From the NCBI RefSeq assembly GCF_025465945.1, contig NZ_JANLNW010000034.1, positions 62,001-126,000 on the forward strand: a stretch of 64,000 nucleotides of DNA, given 5' to 3'. Position 1 is the stretch's first letter. Each line of letters begins with the position of its first letter. Under the pieces are notes generated by a model that was not told the origin of the DNA, made no database searches, and saw only the letters and a list, made by a program, of their open reading frames with translations. The position numbers and the translations under genes are program-made. Source of the DNA: Pseudomonas sp. 6D_7.1_Bac1. GTDB lineage: Bacteria > Pseudomonadota > Gammaproteobacteria > Pseudomonadales > Pseudomonadaceae. Positions 1 through 9,057 of the stretch are shown one piece after another.

Positions 1-1287
1 AATGGCGTTTTTGCGGCTCGAAGTCTGAGCGCACTGGCGGATGTCGCAACCGTCGTGCTCGGCATCTGGCTGGTTAGTTTGCTCAGTACACGACGTGCGG
101 CGATGCTGGCCGGCATTATGTTGGCATTACTGCCTATCGCTGTCCGCTACAGTCAGGAAGTTCGCATGTATGCGTTGCTCGGGCTGTTAATGGTCGGTGC
201 AACGATTGCTTTCGTTTACTGGGTAAAAGGCTCGGGCGGTCATTGGCCTCTTGCTGTCTATGTGCTGCTGATGGTGGCAGGACTTTATACCCACTATTTT
301 GCTGCCGTGTGCATGGCGTCGCATTGGGCTTATCTTTTGGTGTTGGGGTTTTCGCGTGAAGTAAAACACAAACCGTTGTTAGCGCCCGCTTGGTGGGTGG
401 CCAACGGGGCCGTCATTCTGCTTTTCGTGCCCTGGGTTCCCAGTCTGATAAACCAGTCAAGGTTTTCCGGGTTCAACTGGATAGTGCCGCTGGATGTTTT
501 TACTGTGGTTTCAGCGTTCTGGCAGTTTGTGAGTTATAGCGAGGGTCCAAAGGAATCGGTTTGGATGTTCTATAGCTTGCCGCTGTTGTGTTTGGCAGTG
601 TCGGCAGTGATTGTCATGCGGGACAGGAGCGAGAAAAAATTCAGCACGCTGCTCGTCATGTATACCTGGTTTCCGCTGGCTTTGATTGCGCTTGTCTCTC
701 TCGTACATCCACTGTTTGTTTATCGTTATTTTGTATTCGCTGCGCTGGGCCTACCGATGATCATGGCGGTTGCGCTGGATGCGCTGTGGGGGCACGCAAA
801 AGCGTTGTTTTTTATCCTGCTGGTATTGATGGTGTCTATAGAGAGTGTCGGGTTATATAACGTTTATCACAGGGGGCATATTGTGTATGCCGAGGTCAAC
901 AAGGTGGATGCCCTGGCAGAGCACATCAATGCTCTGGCTCATCCTGGCGACGGTATCTTGGTTGCCAATATGTTTCTTTACTATCCCTTCGTGTACTACA
1001 ACAAGACCGGCGTGACGCCAATGCTTTATACGCCAGCGCATCAGGACGGTACTTCCGGACGTCCTGAGGGTTATCAAATATGGACACTGATTCAACAAAG
1101 CGCAGACAAGGTCTACCTCGATAACCTTGAATGGCTAACGCCAAGCTCAGGTCGGGTGTGGGTTCTGGACGGTCGTGGTGACGGGGCGCAAAAGGTGGTC
1201 ATCCCTGGAAGCTGGCAGTTGCTCGATACCTTTACTGCGGGTGATGGAGACGCGCGGTTATTTTCAGTGTGTCCTGAAATTCCGTGA
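1..1287 (+). CDS. GT39-type membrane glycosyltransferase, 5' end outside window
   Basis: The reading frame is open from base 1. The codons before the first possible start (GTG at 55) translate to sequence that aligns with the next gene, so the true start lies upstream of the window and only the C-terminal ~428 residues are visible. The protein has many hydrophobic segments and the SVRYSQE-type loop also present in the downstream paralogue. This family (PMT/ArnT-like, GT39/GT83) moves sugars from polyprenyl-phosphate carriers to lipid or protein acceptors at the periplasmic face of the inner membrane; the substrate here is unknown. A soluble C-terminal region of about 130 residues follows the last membrane span. 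The neighbouring gene is a clear tandem paralogue. Confidence 0.8.
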   Translation, partial: NGVFAARSLSALADVATVVLGIWLVSLLSTRRAAMLAGIMLALLPIAVRYSQEVRMYALLGLLMVGATIAFVYWVKGSGGHWPLAVYVLLMVAGLYTHYFAAVCMASHWAYLLVLGFSREVKHKPLLAPAWWVANGAVILLFVPWVPSLINQSRFSGFNWIVPLDVFTVVSAFWQFVSYSEGPKESVWMFYSLPLLCLAVSAVIVMRDRSEKKFSTLLVMYTWFPLALIALVSLVHPLFVYRYFVFAALGLPMIMAVALDALWGHAKALFFILLVLMVSIESVGLYNVYHRGHIVYAEVNKVDALAEHINALAHPGDGILVANMFLYYPFVYYNKTGVTPMLYTPAHQDGTSGRPEGYQIWTLIQQSADKVYLDNLEWLTPSSGRVWVLDGRGDGAQKVVIPGSWQLLDTFTAGDGDARLFSVCPEIP

Positions 1288-1452
1288 AGAACCTAAAAAA
1301 AACCGACCCGAGCAGCCCCGTTAGCTAGCCTTTATCAATGACAGCAGGCCGTTCTATCGAGAACGTTTAGCGTCAGCACAGACCCGCGACGAAGGAGCGC
1401 AGCGCGTGGTCAGGTATCTTTTTCTATCCCAGTTAAGTTTTCGGGGAGAAAT

Positions 1453-3132
1453 ATGAGCTTTCAGCGTCGTGACAATACGGGGTTTGTGTCCCAGCGTTCA
1501 TCGCTGGACAGCGCTGGGTGGGTGCTTGTGATGATGCTCGCGCTCATTGTCCGGTTTCACGACATCAGCCTGCCTTATTTCTGGACCGATGAAGCCTTCT
1601 CGGCGTTGGTGGGGGTTCAGTCGCCGGAGCGTATCTGGTTTCACCTGGGGCATGACGTTCATCCGCCGCTCTATTTTTTATTGCTCCATGTCTGGATGTC
1701 TGTCTTTGGTGAGGGTGTGTTTGCGATTCGGGCCCTGAGCGCGCTCGCGGGTGTCGCGACCGTCATGTTGGGTGTCTGGTTGATGCGATTGATCACCACA
1801 CCGAGGGCGGCCTTGTTGGCCGGGCTGTTTCTGGCCTTGCTGCCGATCTCTGTTCGCTACAGCCAGGAAGCTCGAATGTACACGCTGGAGGGCGTGTGGC
1901 TGCTGGGGGCAACTATTGCCTTGGTCTATTGGATCAAAAGCGCTCGCAACCGATACCTGGCGAGCTATGTCGTGCTCATGACGGCCGCTTTATATACACA
2001 TTACCTGGCCGTTTTATGTTTGCTGTCTCACTGGTTATACCTCGTTGTCTTGCGCCTTCAGCGAGATGAAACGCTGCATTACCTTTCGCGGCCGATATGG
2101 TGGGTCGCCAATGTGGCCATTGTTATTCTTTATATCCCCTGGTTGATCAGCCTGGGCGATGAGCTGTTTTTAAATACAGAGAAGCTAAAGACGGGAGGGG
2201 ATATTTTCTGGATACCTGAATTAACGATTTATACGTTGCCTTCAGCGGTCTGGAAATTTTTAACGGTGCAGAACGGACTGGAGTTTGCACGCCCGGTTTA
2301 TCTCATGCTTCCGGTGCTGGTGCTGGCATCGGTGGTGTGGGTCGGGCTCAAGGAACGAAGCAGATTAAAACTTGAGCTATTGCTGGTTATCTATGTGCTT
2401 TTGCCGGTGTTGATTGTATTTATGGTGTCGTTCGGTTTTGCCATGTTTGTTGAACGGTACGTGGCCTTTGCGGCACTTGGCTTGCCGATGATTGCGGCGT
2501 TGGCCGTCAGCCGGATTGCACGTCGCACGCTCGCCCTGGCGTGGGCGTCTGTCCTGTTGATTGTCGGCGTTCAACTCATGGGGCTGAATACTATCTATAA
2601 ACAACAAGATGATCTGGATGATCCGCGCAATGAATCCCTGTACCCGCTTGACAATATTGTGTCCCGTATCAATGAGAACGCTATCGTCGGGGATAACATC
2701 ATTGTGGATGGCGCGTACTGGTATTACAGCGTTGCTTACTATAATCGCTCCGACATTCAACCACGGCTGTATCAGGCACCCTGGGATAACAGCACGGCTA
2801 ACCGACCCAACGGCTATGGCGCATCCACGTTGATTTACCAGGACCGAGATAAAGTATTTCTCGACAACCTTGTCAGCGTATCGCCAGACATCAAGCGAGT
2901 GTGGTGGGTGACATCGACTCGCCTGGTGGATGATGAAAACCACTTTCCCGGCAATTGGCAGTGCGTGTTCGCGCAAGGCGCGGGGGACATGGAGCTTCGA
3001 CTCTATGTGACCAGCGCCTCCGCGCAGCGTACCACCGGCGGCTGTTCTACCCAGCCACCGGAGGGTCACGAGTATGCGTTACACGGCATTGGCCTCAAAA
3101 CTGTCAGCCCGAGCCATCTGCCACATCCGTGA
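1453..3132 (+). CDS. GT39-type membrane glycosyltransferase (tandem paralogue)
   Basis: 559 residues. The N-terminus has a membrane span followed by a first periplasmic loop with the acidic motif WTDEAF, typical of the PMT/ArnT-like glycosyltransferase family, where the Asp-Glu pair is part of the active site. Roughly ten further hydrophobic segments reach to about residue 390, followed by a soluble periplasmic tail. The preceding partial gene aligns along its visible length (for example GVFAIRALSALAGVATV against GVFAARSLSALADVATV), so the two arose by tandem duplication. A GGGGAGAAAT sequence precedes the ATG. The last 54 bases overlap, tail to tail, the convergent glutamate synthase-like gene. 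The donor and acceptor cannot be read from sequence. Confidence 0.85.
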   Translation: MSFQRRDNTGFVSQRSSLDSAGWVLVMMLALIVRFHDISLPYFWTDEAFSALVGVQSPERIWFHLGHDVHPPLYFLLLHVWMSVFGEGVFAIRALSALAGVATVMLGVWLMRLITTPRAALLAGLFLALLPISVRYSQEARMYTLEGVWLLGATIALVYWIKSARNRYLASYVVLMTAALYTHYLAVLCLLSHWLYLVVLRLQRDETLHYLSRPIWWVANVAIVILYIPWLISLGDELFLNTEKLKTGGDIFWIPELTIYTLPSAVWKFLTVQNGLEFARPVYLMLPVLVLASVVWVGLKERSRLKLELLLVIYVLLPVLIVFMVSFGFAMFVERYVAFAALGLPMIAALAVSRIARRTLALAWASVLLIVGVQLMGLNTIYKQQDDLDDPRNESLYPLDNIVSRINENAIVGDNIIVDGAYWYYSVAYYNRSDIQPRLYQAPWDNSTANRPNGYGASTLIYQDRDKVFLDNLVSVSPDIKRVWWVTSTRLVDDENHFPGNWQCVFAQGAGDMELRLYVTSASAQRTTGGCSTQPPEGHEYALHGIGLKTVSPSHLPHP

Positions 3133-4689
3133 GTAGAACTCGCCATTCACTTCCCCGCCCAGCAACTCGCCGGGTTTGAGGAACACATGCAGTTGGGAAA
3201 ACAGTTTGATCTCGGTGGCCGACATGCGTCGTACCAGATGTTTGGCGGACAACTGCGACGGGTGTTCGAGGCCAGCGGCGGCAAGCATTTCGGCCAGGGC
3301 CTTGAGGGTGCTGCGGTGGAAGTTGAAGACACGTTGGGCCTTGTCCGGCACCACCAGTGCGCGTTGGCGCAGGGTGTCCTGGGTGGCGACGCCGGTCGGG
3401 CACTTGTTGGTGTGGCAGCTTTGCGACTGGATGCAGCCGATGGCGAACATGAAGCCACGGGCCGAGTTGGCCCAGTCGGCGCCAATCGCCAGCACGCTGG
3501 CGATGTCGAAGGCACTGACGATCTTGCCGCTGGCGCCGAGTTTGATCTTGTCCCGCAGGTTCAGGCCCACCAGGGTGTTGTGCACGAACAGCAGGCCTTC
3601 GCGCATCGGCACGCCGATATGGTCGGTGAACTCAACGGGTGCTGCGCCGGTGCCGCCTTCCTTGCCATCGACCACGATGAAGTCCGGCAGGATGCCGGTT
3701 TCCAGCATGGCCTTGGCAATGCCCATGAACTCCCAGGGGTGGCCGAGGCAGAACTTGAAGCCCACGGGCTTACCACCGGACAGTTCACGCAATTGCTTGA
3801 TGAAATGCATCATTTCGATCGGTGTGGAAAACGCGCTGTGGCGTGACGGCGATACGCAGTCCTGACCCATCGGAACGCCGCGAGTGTCGGCGATTTCCTG
3901 GGTCACCTTGTGTTTGGGCAGGATGCCGCCGTGGCCGGGTTTGGCGCCCTGGCTCATTTTGATTTCGATCATCCGCACTTGCGGGTCCTGGGCCTGGGTG
4001 GCGAAGCGTTCCGGGTCGAAACGACCGTCGGCGGTGCGGCAGCCGAAGTAGCCGCTGCCCAGTTCCCAGGTCAGGTCGCCACCGTTTTCGCGGTGATAGG
4101 GGCTGATGCTGCCTTCGCCGGTGTCGTGGGCGAAGTTGCCGAGTTTGGCGCCCTGGTTGAGGGCGCGGATCGCGTTGGCGCTCAGCGAGCCAAAACTCAT
4201 GGCCGAGATGTTGAACACAGAGGCTGAGTACGGTTTTGTGCATTGCGGGCCGCCGACAATGACCCGAAAACCGCTCGGGTCACTCACGGGCGCCGGGCGC
4301 ATGGAGTGGCCGATGAACTCGAAACCCGACTGGTACACGTCGATCAGCGTGCCGAAGGGTTTGTCGGCGCTTTCGTTCTTGGCCCGCGAATAGACCAATG
4401 AACGCTGGGCCCGGGAGAAGGGCAGGGCGTCACTGTCGGATTCGAGCAGGTACTGGCGGATTTCCGGGCGAATGCCTTCCACCAGATAACGGATATTGCC
4501 CAGGATCGGGTAGTTGCGGCGTACCGCGTGGGGGCTTTGCAGCAGGTCGAAAATCCCCAGCAGGCTCAGCAGGCCGGTGACGATTGAGATTGGCCAGAGC
4601 CAGTCGTATTCAAGAAACGGCAGACTGGCGAGGGTGAACATCACACAGACGGCAAAGAAGGCGTAGCGGCTCAGGAGTGACAGGCTCAT
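3079..4689 (-). CDS. FMN-binding glutamate synthase family protein
   Basis: 536 residues. Two N-terminal hydrophobic segments (about residues 5-45) anchor the protein in the membrane. They are followed by a domain homologous to the FMN/Fe-S synthase barrel of GltB. Visible family signatures are SAMSFGSLS, the KPGHGG loop, the VVDGKEGGTGAAP strand-loop that binds FMN, and a Cys cluster CIQSQSCHTNKCPTGV that matches the [3Fe-4S] ligands. There is no amidotransferase domain, so it is not the classical NADPH glutamate synthase alpha subunit; stand-alone members of this family have no settled physiological reaction. It converges with the upstream glycosyltransferase and overlaps it by 54 bases. 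A REP pair lies just upstream of its start. Confidence 0.85.
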   Translation of the reverse strand: MSLSLLSRYAFFAVCVMFTLASLPFLEYDWLWPISIVTGLLSLLGIFDLLQSPHAVRRNYPILGNIRYLVEGIRPEIRQYLLESDSDALPFSRAQRSLVYSRAKNESADKPFGTLIDVYQSGFEFIGHSMRPAPVSDPSGFRVIVGGPQCTKPYSASVFNISAMSFGSLSANAIRALNQGAKLGNFAHDTGEGSISPYHRENGGDLTWELGSGYFGCRTADGRFDPERFATQAQDPQVRMIEIKMSQGAKPGHGGILPKHKVTQEIADTRGVPMGQDCVSPSRHSAFSTPIEMMHFIKQLRELSGGKPVGFKFCLGHPWEFMGIAKAMLETGILPDFIVVDGKEGGTGAAPVEFTDHIGVPMREGLLFVHNTLVGLNLRDKIKLGASGKIVSAFDIASVLAIGADWANSARGFMFAIGCIQSQSCHTNKCPTGVATQDTLRQRALVVPDKAQRVFNFHRSTLKALAEMLAAAGLEHPSQLSAKHLVRRMSATEIKLFSQLHVFLKPGELLGGEVNGEFYSRMWQMARADSFEANAV

Positions 4690-4738
4690 ACGGTTTCCTT
4701 GGGTTCGGACTCATTGGTTATGCACGATGTACTTCAGT

Positions 4739-4869
4739 GTGGCGAGGGAGCTTGCTCCCGCTGGACCGCGAAGCGGTCCCAAAAAAATGGCACCGCGTTC
4801 AGTCAGGTAAAACCCGTCAACCGGTTTGCGACTGCTGCGCAGCCGAGCGGGAGCAAGCTCCCTCGCCAC
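4739..4869. repeat. REP pair, class GTGGCGAGGGAGCTTGCTCCC
   Basis: An inverted pair: GTGGCGAGGGAGCTTGCTCC at the left end and its reverse complement at the right end, with a short inner hairpin (GACCGCGAAGCGGTC). The same element type recurs at 41250-41354. It fills most of the 211-bp gap between the glutamate synthase-like gene and the LuxR-type gene. Confidence 0.85.
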
Positions 4870-4900
4870 AACGGTGTTCACTCAATACATCGATTTTTTA

Positions 4901-5701
4901 TCAGGCATTTTGTGCCTGGAGAAATATCGAGAACAGTTCGGACTGGGATTTGATCCCCAGCTTGCTGTAAATGTGTTTCTTATGGACTTTCACGGTTTCG
5001 GCAGAGATTTCCAGCTTACGAGCGATTTCCTTGCTGGAGCAACCACTGAGCATCCACCGTCCGACATCCAGCTCTCGGGCTGTCAGTTGTGCGCCCTTGA
5101 GCTGTTTCACCGAGGCTTCGAGGCGAATGCGCCAGTCACTGTGTCGGGCCGGTTGCGCAGGCGCCAGTGTTTCATTGCTCTCAAAGGTCAGGCGCTGACG
5201 CAGCAAACTCAAGACCCACGACTGGATCAGCGAGAGCAGGGCTATCTGTTCGCTGCTGAAACGCTGTTTGCTGCCCAGCGAAAGACACAGTGTGCGGTCG
5301 CCCTCAAGCTGGCAATTGAACTGGATTTCGTCGGCCACCACATTCAGACGAAAGTAGCGCTGGTAATACTCGGTCAGCTCGAAGTGCTCCGGCGCCACTT
5401 CGGACAGGCGGTAGAGGCCGGTGCGCAATTGCTCGCGGCAGGCAATGTAGAAGGGGTCCAGCAGGAACAACCCCTTGAGGTAGTCCTGAAACAATGGGTC
5501 AGGGCTGCCACCCTCGCTCGGGCTTTCGGCGAACACCTGCGGGCGTTGATCACCGTTGAAAAGCAGCGCGACCCAGCTGTCGAAGGTCACGTACTGATTC
5601 AGCAGGCGCAGCAGTTGCGTCCAGAAGTTGGGTTTGTCCAACGCGTCAATCAACTGCCCGACCGAGCGGTGCCAGGCGATGTCTTCCAGCGAGTGCGTCA
5701 T
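4901..5701 (-). CDS. LuxR-family transcriptional regulator
   Basis: 266 residues from the ATG at 5701; the reading frame is open to 5770, but the extra 23 residues are low in conservation-like character and 5701 gives the usual family length. The C-terminal ~65 residues are a GerE/LuxR helix-turn-helix (LTARELDVGRWMLSGCSSKE, then TVKVHKKHIYSKLGIKSQ). The N-terminal ~180 residues have no receiver aspartate motif and no obvious homoserine-lactone signature, so the signal is unknown. It is transcribed in the same direction as the large signalling operon upstream, but a 141-bp gap with a repeat hairpin separates them, so it is probably a separate unit. It may regulate that locus; this is only inferred from position. 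Confidence 0.8.
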   Translation of the reverse strand: MTHSLEDIAWHRSVGQLIDALDKPNFWTQLLRLLNQYVTFDSWVALLFNGDQRPQVFAESPSEGGSPDPLFQDYLKGLFLLDPFYIACREQLRTGLYRLSEVAPEHFELTEYYQRYFRLNVVADEIQFNCQLEGDRTLCLSLGSKQRFSSEQIALLSLIQSWVLSLLRQRLTFESNETLAPAQPARHSDWRIRLEASVKQLKGAQLTARELDVGRWMLSGCSSKEIARKLEISAETVKVHKKHIYSKLGIKSQSELFSIFLQAQNA

Positions 5702-5784
5702 TGTTTGTCTCTGTCGGGCCTGGCCAGTCGTTGCTGAGCATACAGGCAAACCGGTTTCCTGTAGGAGCAAGGCGCACCCTAAAC

Positions 5785-5812
5785 CCGTAGCAGCCTTCGG
5801 CAGCTGCTACGG
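5785..5812. repeat. Single REP-like hairpin (CCGTAGCAGC class)
   Basis: Perfect 10-bp stem CCGTAGCAGC / GCTGCTACGG with an 8-base loop, in the gap between the receiver-kinase gene and the LuxR-type gene. Related GTAGCAGCTGC sequences are common intergenic repeats in Pseudomonas. It may also act as a transcript end for the upstream operon, although no T-run follows. Confidence 0.6.
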
Positions 5813-5842
5813 ATTGCGCGGCAACTTAACCGGTCGCGACGT

Positions 5843-7249
5843 TCAGACGGTGGGTGTTGACTGTCGGATCGGCAGCTCGATCCGGAACGTGCTGCCCACC
5901 CCGACTTCGCTGCGCACCGTAATGTCCCCGCGGTGCTTTTTCATGATGCCGTAAGACAATGACAGGCCTAACCCTGTCCCTTGGCCCACGGGTTTGGTGG
6001 TGAAGAAGGGATCAAAAATCTTCTGCAGGCTTTCGGGCGCGATGCCTGAGCCGGTGTCTGCAATTTCGACCCAGACTTTTTCCCCGACAACCCCATTCCT
6101 CAGGGTAATGGTCCCGCGTTCGGGGCCCATGGCCTGGGCGGCGTTGACGATCAGGTTCATGATCACCTGATTGATCTGCGAGGGCAGGCACTCGACTTCG
6201 GGAAGCGCCTGGTACTCCTTGACTACGTCGGCCTTGTACTTGAGTTCGTTGGCGACAATGTTCAGCGTCGAGTCAATGCCCACTTGCAAATTGACCCACT
6301 GCCACTCCTGGCTGGCGTCCACACGGGAGAAGTCCTTCAGGTCCCTGACGATTTGCCCGACCCGGTTGATGCCATCCTTGGACTCCTTGATCAGCAGCGG
6401 AATGTCTTCACGCAGAAAGTCCAGTTCCACGTGTTTGCGCAGCGCTTTGAGTCGATCGAGCAGCTCAACGGAGCCAATGGCTTCTTCGGCCCCCTGATAG
6501 GCATCGAGCATGTCCTGCAATTGCTTGAAGTAGCCATCCAGTGCGCCGAGGTTTGAAGAAATGAACCCGATGGGGTTGTTGATCTCATGGGCGACACCGG
6601 CCGCCAGTTGCCCCAGAGAGGCGAGTTTTTCTGACTGTACCAACTGGCTTTCGAGTTGCTTGCGCTCGTCGATTTCCTGTTGCAGTTCGACGCTCGCTTG
6701 CTGGAACTGTTGAGTCCGCCGTTCCACCAGGTGCCCCAGTTGATCCAGTTTCACGCTGGCGCGCTCGGTCATGTCCCATTTGCTGGTGAGCGTATTGGCC
6801 ATCTGCTGGACTTCGATGTTGTCGAAGGGTTTTTTCAGGATCAGCAACCGGTCGTGGGCCTGCAAGCGATTGAGCAGTTCATCCCAGGAGTAATCGGTAT
6901 ACGCGGTACAGACCACCACCTGCAGGCGCGGATCTGCTTGCCATAAATGCTCGATGGTTTCGGCGCCGTCCCAGCCCTGGGGCATGCGCATGTCGACGAA
7001 CGCCAGTGCATAGGGGTGATTGTCCTGTCGGGCCTGGACCAGTTTGCCCAAGCCTTCCTGGCCGCCATAGGCCGAATCCAGTTCGAAGCTATGGCTCATC
7101 GCTTTGACTTCGGTACCGAACAGCGCGGATTCCATCTCGTCCAGTTCGCCATGTTGCGGCAGTACGGGCGTGAGGATCTTGCGAAAGTCGTCATGGATCG
7201 ACGGTGTGTCGTCGATCAGCAGAATGCGTCGGTTCGATGGCTCGCTCAT
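5843..7249 (-). CDS. Receiver domain-histidine kinase hybrid
   Basis: 468 residues. An N-terminal receiver domain (about 1-165) carries the acidic pair in [13 protein letters not shown], the phospho-acceptor in [12 protein letters not shown] and the conserved Lys in LKKPFD. A coiled-coil linker (~165-215) leads to a HisKA domain with the phospho-histidine in [11 protein letters not shown] (~220) and an HATPase domain with N box ([11 protein letters not shown]) and G boxes ([21 protein letters not shown]). This receiver-first layout suggests a kinase that takes phosphate from, or is gated by, another kinase, most simply the membrane kinase encoded just upstream (4-base ATGA overlap). It is the last gene of the operon. 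There is no DNA-binding domain, so output is by protein phosphorylation. Confidence 0.9.
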   Translation of the reverse strand: MSEPSNRRILLIDDTPSIHDDFRKILTPVLPQHGELDEMESALFGTEVKAMSHSFELDSAYGGQEGLGKLVQARQDNHPYALAFVDMRMPQGWDGAETIEHLWQADPRLQVVVCTAYTDYSWDELLNRLQAHDRLLILKKPFDNIEVQQMANTLTSKWDMTERASVKLDQLGHLVERRTQQFQQASVELQQEIDERKQLESQLVQSEKLASLGQLAAGVAHEINNPIGFISSNLGALDGYFKQLQDMLDAYQGAEEAIGSVELLDRLKALRKHVELDFLREDIPLLIKESKDGINRVGQIVRDLKDFSRVDASQEWQWVNLQVGIDSTLNIVANELKYKADVVKEYQALPEVECLPSQINQVIMNLIVNAAQAMGPERGTITLRNGVVGEKVWVEIADTGSGIAPESLQKIFDPFFTTKPVGQGTGLGLSLSYGIMKKHRGDITVRSEVGVGSTFRIELPIRQSTPTV

Positions 7250-9057
7250 GTTTCACCTTCGGCGATTTTCAACGGGATTTTCAAGGTGAACAGTGCACCT
7301 TTGCCCGGACCGTCACTGTGGGCCGTCAGGTGACCATTCATCTCGATGGCGGCCAATGCACAGCTGTGCAGACCAAAACCGTGACCTTCCTTGCGGGTGG
7401 TGAAGCCGTGGGCAAAGATCCGGGTCATGTTCTCGGCAGAGATGCCTTCGCCTTCGTCCTTGACGCTGACCTGCAGCGTGGCGTCGTCGACCACCTTGAC
7501 CCCCAGGGTCATTTCCCGGGGGCGATCACTGAGCTCGGACATGGCGTATTTGGCATTGCTGATCAGGTTGATCAGAATCAGCAACAGCCGGTGTTTATCG
7601 CCCATCACTTTGGGCACCTCGGCGTAGTCCTTGACCACCGTTACATGGTGGCGGGTCAGGGCGCCCGAGTTCATGCGCAGGGCGTCTTCGAGCAGTTCGC
7701 TGACCTGCAGGGGTTCCATCAGGCTGTTGGCGCCGGCGTAGGACTGTTGAGTGGCAACGATGTCCTTGATGTGGTCGACGCTTTTGCTTAACTGCGCCAG
7801 TTCGTCGGTGATGGCCTGTTGCTCAACGGCAATGGCCTCTACCAGTTGATTCAGGTAAGCGGGCAGCAATTTGCCTTTTTCGTCTTCGGTGATGAAGTGG
7901 CCGAGGTCGCTCGGGTGTTCGTTGATCAACTGCATCGCCTTGCCCAGACCCAGCGCCTTGCTGGTGCGCAGTTTGCGGGTGACCAGGTCGGCGGAGATAT
8001 TCACGCTGTTGAGCACATTGCCGACGTTGTGCAGCACGTTGGTGGCGATCTCGGCCATCCCGGCCTGGCGTGCGGTGTCGAGCAGCTCGCTTTGGGTGTC
8101 CTTGAGTTCACGGGTGCGCTCTTCGACCCGACGTTCCAGGCTTTCATTGGCGGCTTGCAGGGCCCTGTTGACCCGGTTGATCACCGCGAAGCTGCGCAGC
8201 AGCCGAACGGCAAGATAGAGCATCAACAGGACCAGTAGTGTCGAAAATGCCAGCAAGTAGAAGTGATAACGCTGGTCGATCGCATCGCTTCGTTGTTCAT
8301 CTTTATTGAACAGGTTGGTGATGTCGTCCAGGCGTGCAGCCACGGGTACGGCTTCGATCTGCTCCAGCAGACTGTTGACCACCGGTTGTTCACGCAGGAT
8401 CAGCGCGATGTGTTTGTTGAGAATGTCGATCTGCGCATGAAGCTCGCTGGGCAATCGCAGTTTGTTTATCGCCAGTTTGTTCTGTCCCACCAGGATATCG
8501 GCGGCCTTGTCGTCGGAGGTGACCTGGGTGAACTCGAGGCTGCTGAGCAGCAGGTCGTAAGTGTCAGTGGCGATGTTCTGCAGTTGCAGCTTATCGTCGC
8601 CCGGGAGGCGGGCGATCTGGTTCTGGATAGAGTCTTCGGCCGTCGGCAGGAATGCCAGGGAGTTGCGCAGTACTGCGTTGTGGGACTTGAACTTCTCCAC
8701 CAGCCGGGTCTTTTCCTTGAGTGCGTCGAGGTAGGCGTCATAGCTGGCTTGCCAGATGGCCGAGTCGCTGCGGTCGTGGCTGGGTTCGATAGCCTCGAAT
8801 TGTTGCCACAGGCGAGTCATCTCGGTCAGGGGCGAGACCAGCGGATCGTAGTCGTGGCTGATGGCGATCCTGGCCTTGAGAATCTCGGTCTCCCATTGCG
8901 CGTTGAGTTGCTTCATCCGGCCGATCAGGTCTCGAGATTCGGGATAGCTTGAGGCCTCGTCGGTGCTGGCCTTGATGTACAGGAACACTAGCGTGGACGC
9001 GAGCAACAGGGTTATGCCGCTGAGCAGCAGCAGGCTGAGTCGACGGGACACTTTCAT
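7246..9057 (-). CDS. Membrane sensor histidine kinase
   Basis: 603 residues from the ATG at 9057, which overlaps the stop of the peroxidase gene (ATGA). TM1 is at about residues 7-26, a periplasmic sensor region of about 240 residues follows, and TM2 (LLAFSTLLVLLMLYLAVRLL) is near 270. After a coiled coil comes the histidine region IATNVLHNVGNVLNS, where the residue after His is Asn rather than the usual Glu/Asp, a known subgroup. The ATP-binding domain is complete: LINLISNAKYAM, VKDEGEGIS and GHGFGLHSCALA. Translational coupling to the upstream cytochrome c peroxidase suggests that the periplasmic domain may sense something linked to that enzyme, such as its redox state, peroxide or electron donor; this is an inference. 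The likely partner is the receiver-kinase encoded next. Confidence 0.88.
   Translation of the reverse strand: MKVSRRLSLLLLSGITLLLASTLVFLYIKASTDEASSYPESRDLIGRMKQLNAQWETEILKARIAISHDYDPLVSPLTEMTRLWQQFEAIEPSHDRSDSAIWQASYDAYLDALKEKTRLVEKFKSHNAVLRNSLAFLPTAEDSIQNQIARLPGDDKLQLQNIATDTYDLLLSSLEFTQVTSDDKAADILVGQNKLAINKLRLPSELHAQIDILNKHIALILREQPVVNSLLEQIEAVPVAARLDDITNLFNKDEQRSDAIDQRYHFYLLAFSTLLVLLMLYLAVRLLRSFAVINRVNRALQAANESLERRVEERTRELKDTQSELLDTARQAGMAEIATNVLHNVGNVLNSVNISADLVTRKLRTSKALGLGKAMQLINEHPSDLGHFITEDEKGKLLPAYLNQLVEAIAVEQQAITDELAQLSKSVDHIKDIVATQQSYAGANSLMEPLQVSELLEDALRMNSGALTRHHVTVVKDYAEVPKVMGDKHRLLLILINLISNAKYAMSELSDRPREMTLGVKVVDDATLQVSVKDEGEGISAENMTRIFAHGFTTRKEGHGFGLHSCALAAIEMNGHLTAHSDGPGKGALFTLKIPLKIAEGET

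Noticed and set aside
1350..1365. Hairpin CGTTCTATCGAGAACG between the two glycosyltransferase genes
   Set aside because: Only a 6-bp stem with no T-run; too weak to call a terminator or operator.
4826..5737. 303-codon + strand frame over the LuxR-type gene
   Set aside because: The minus-strand gene has a clear LuxR helix-turn-helix; the + strand frame has no recognisable features.
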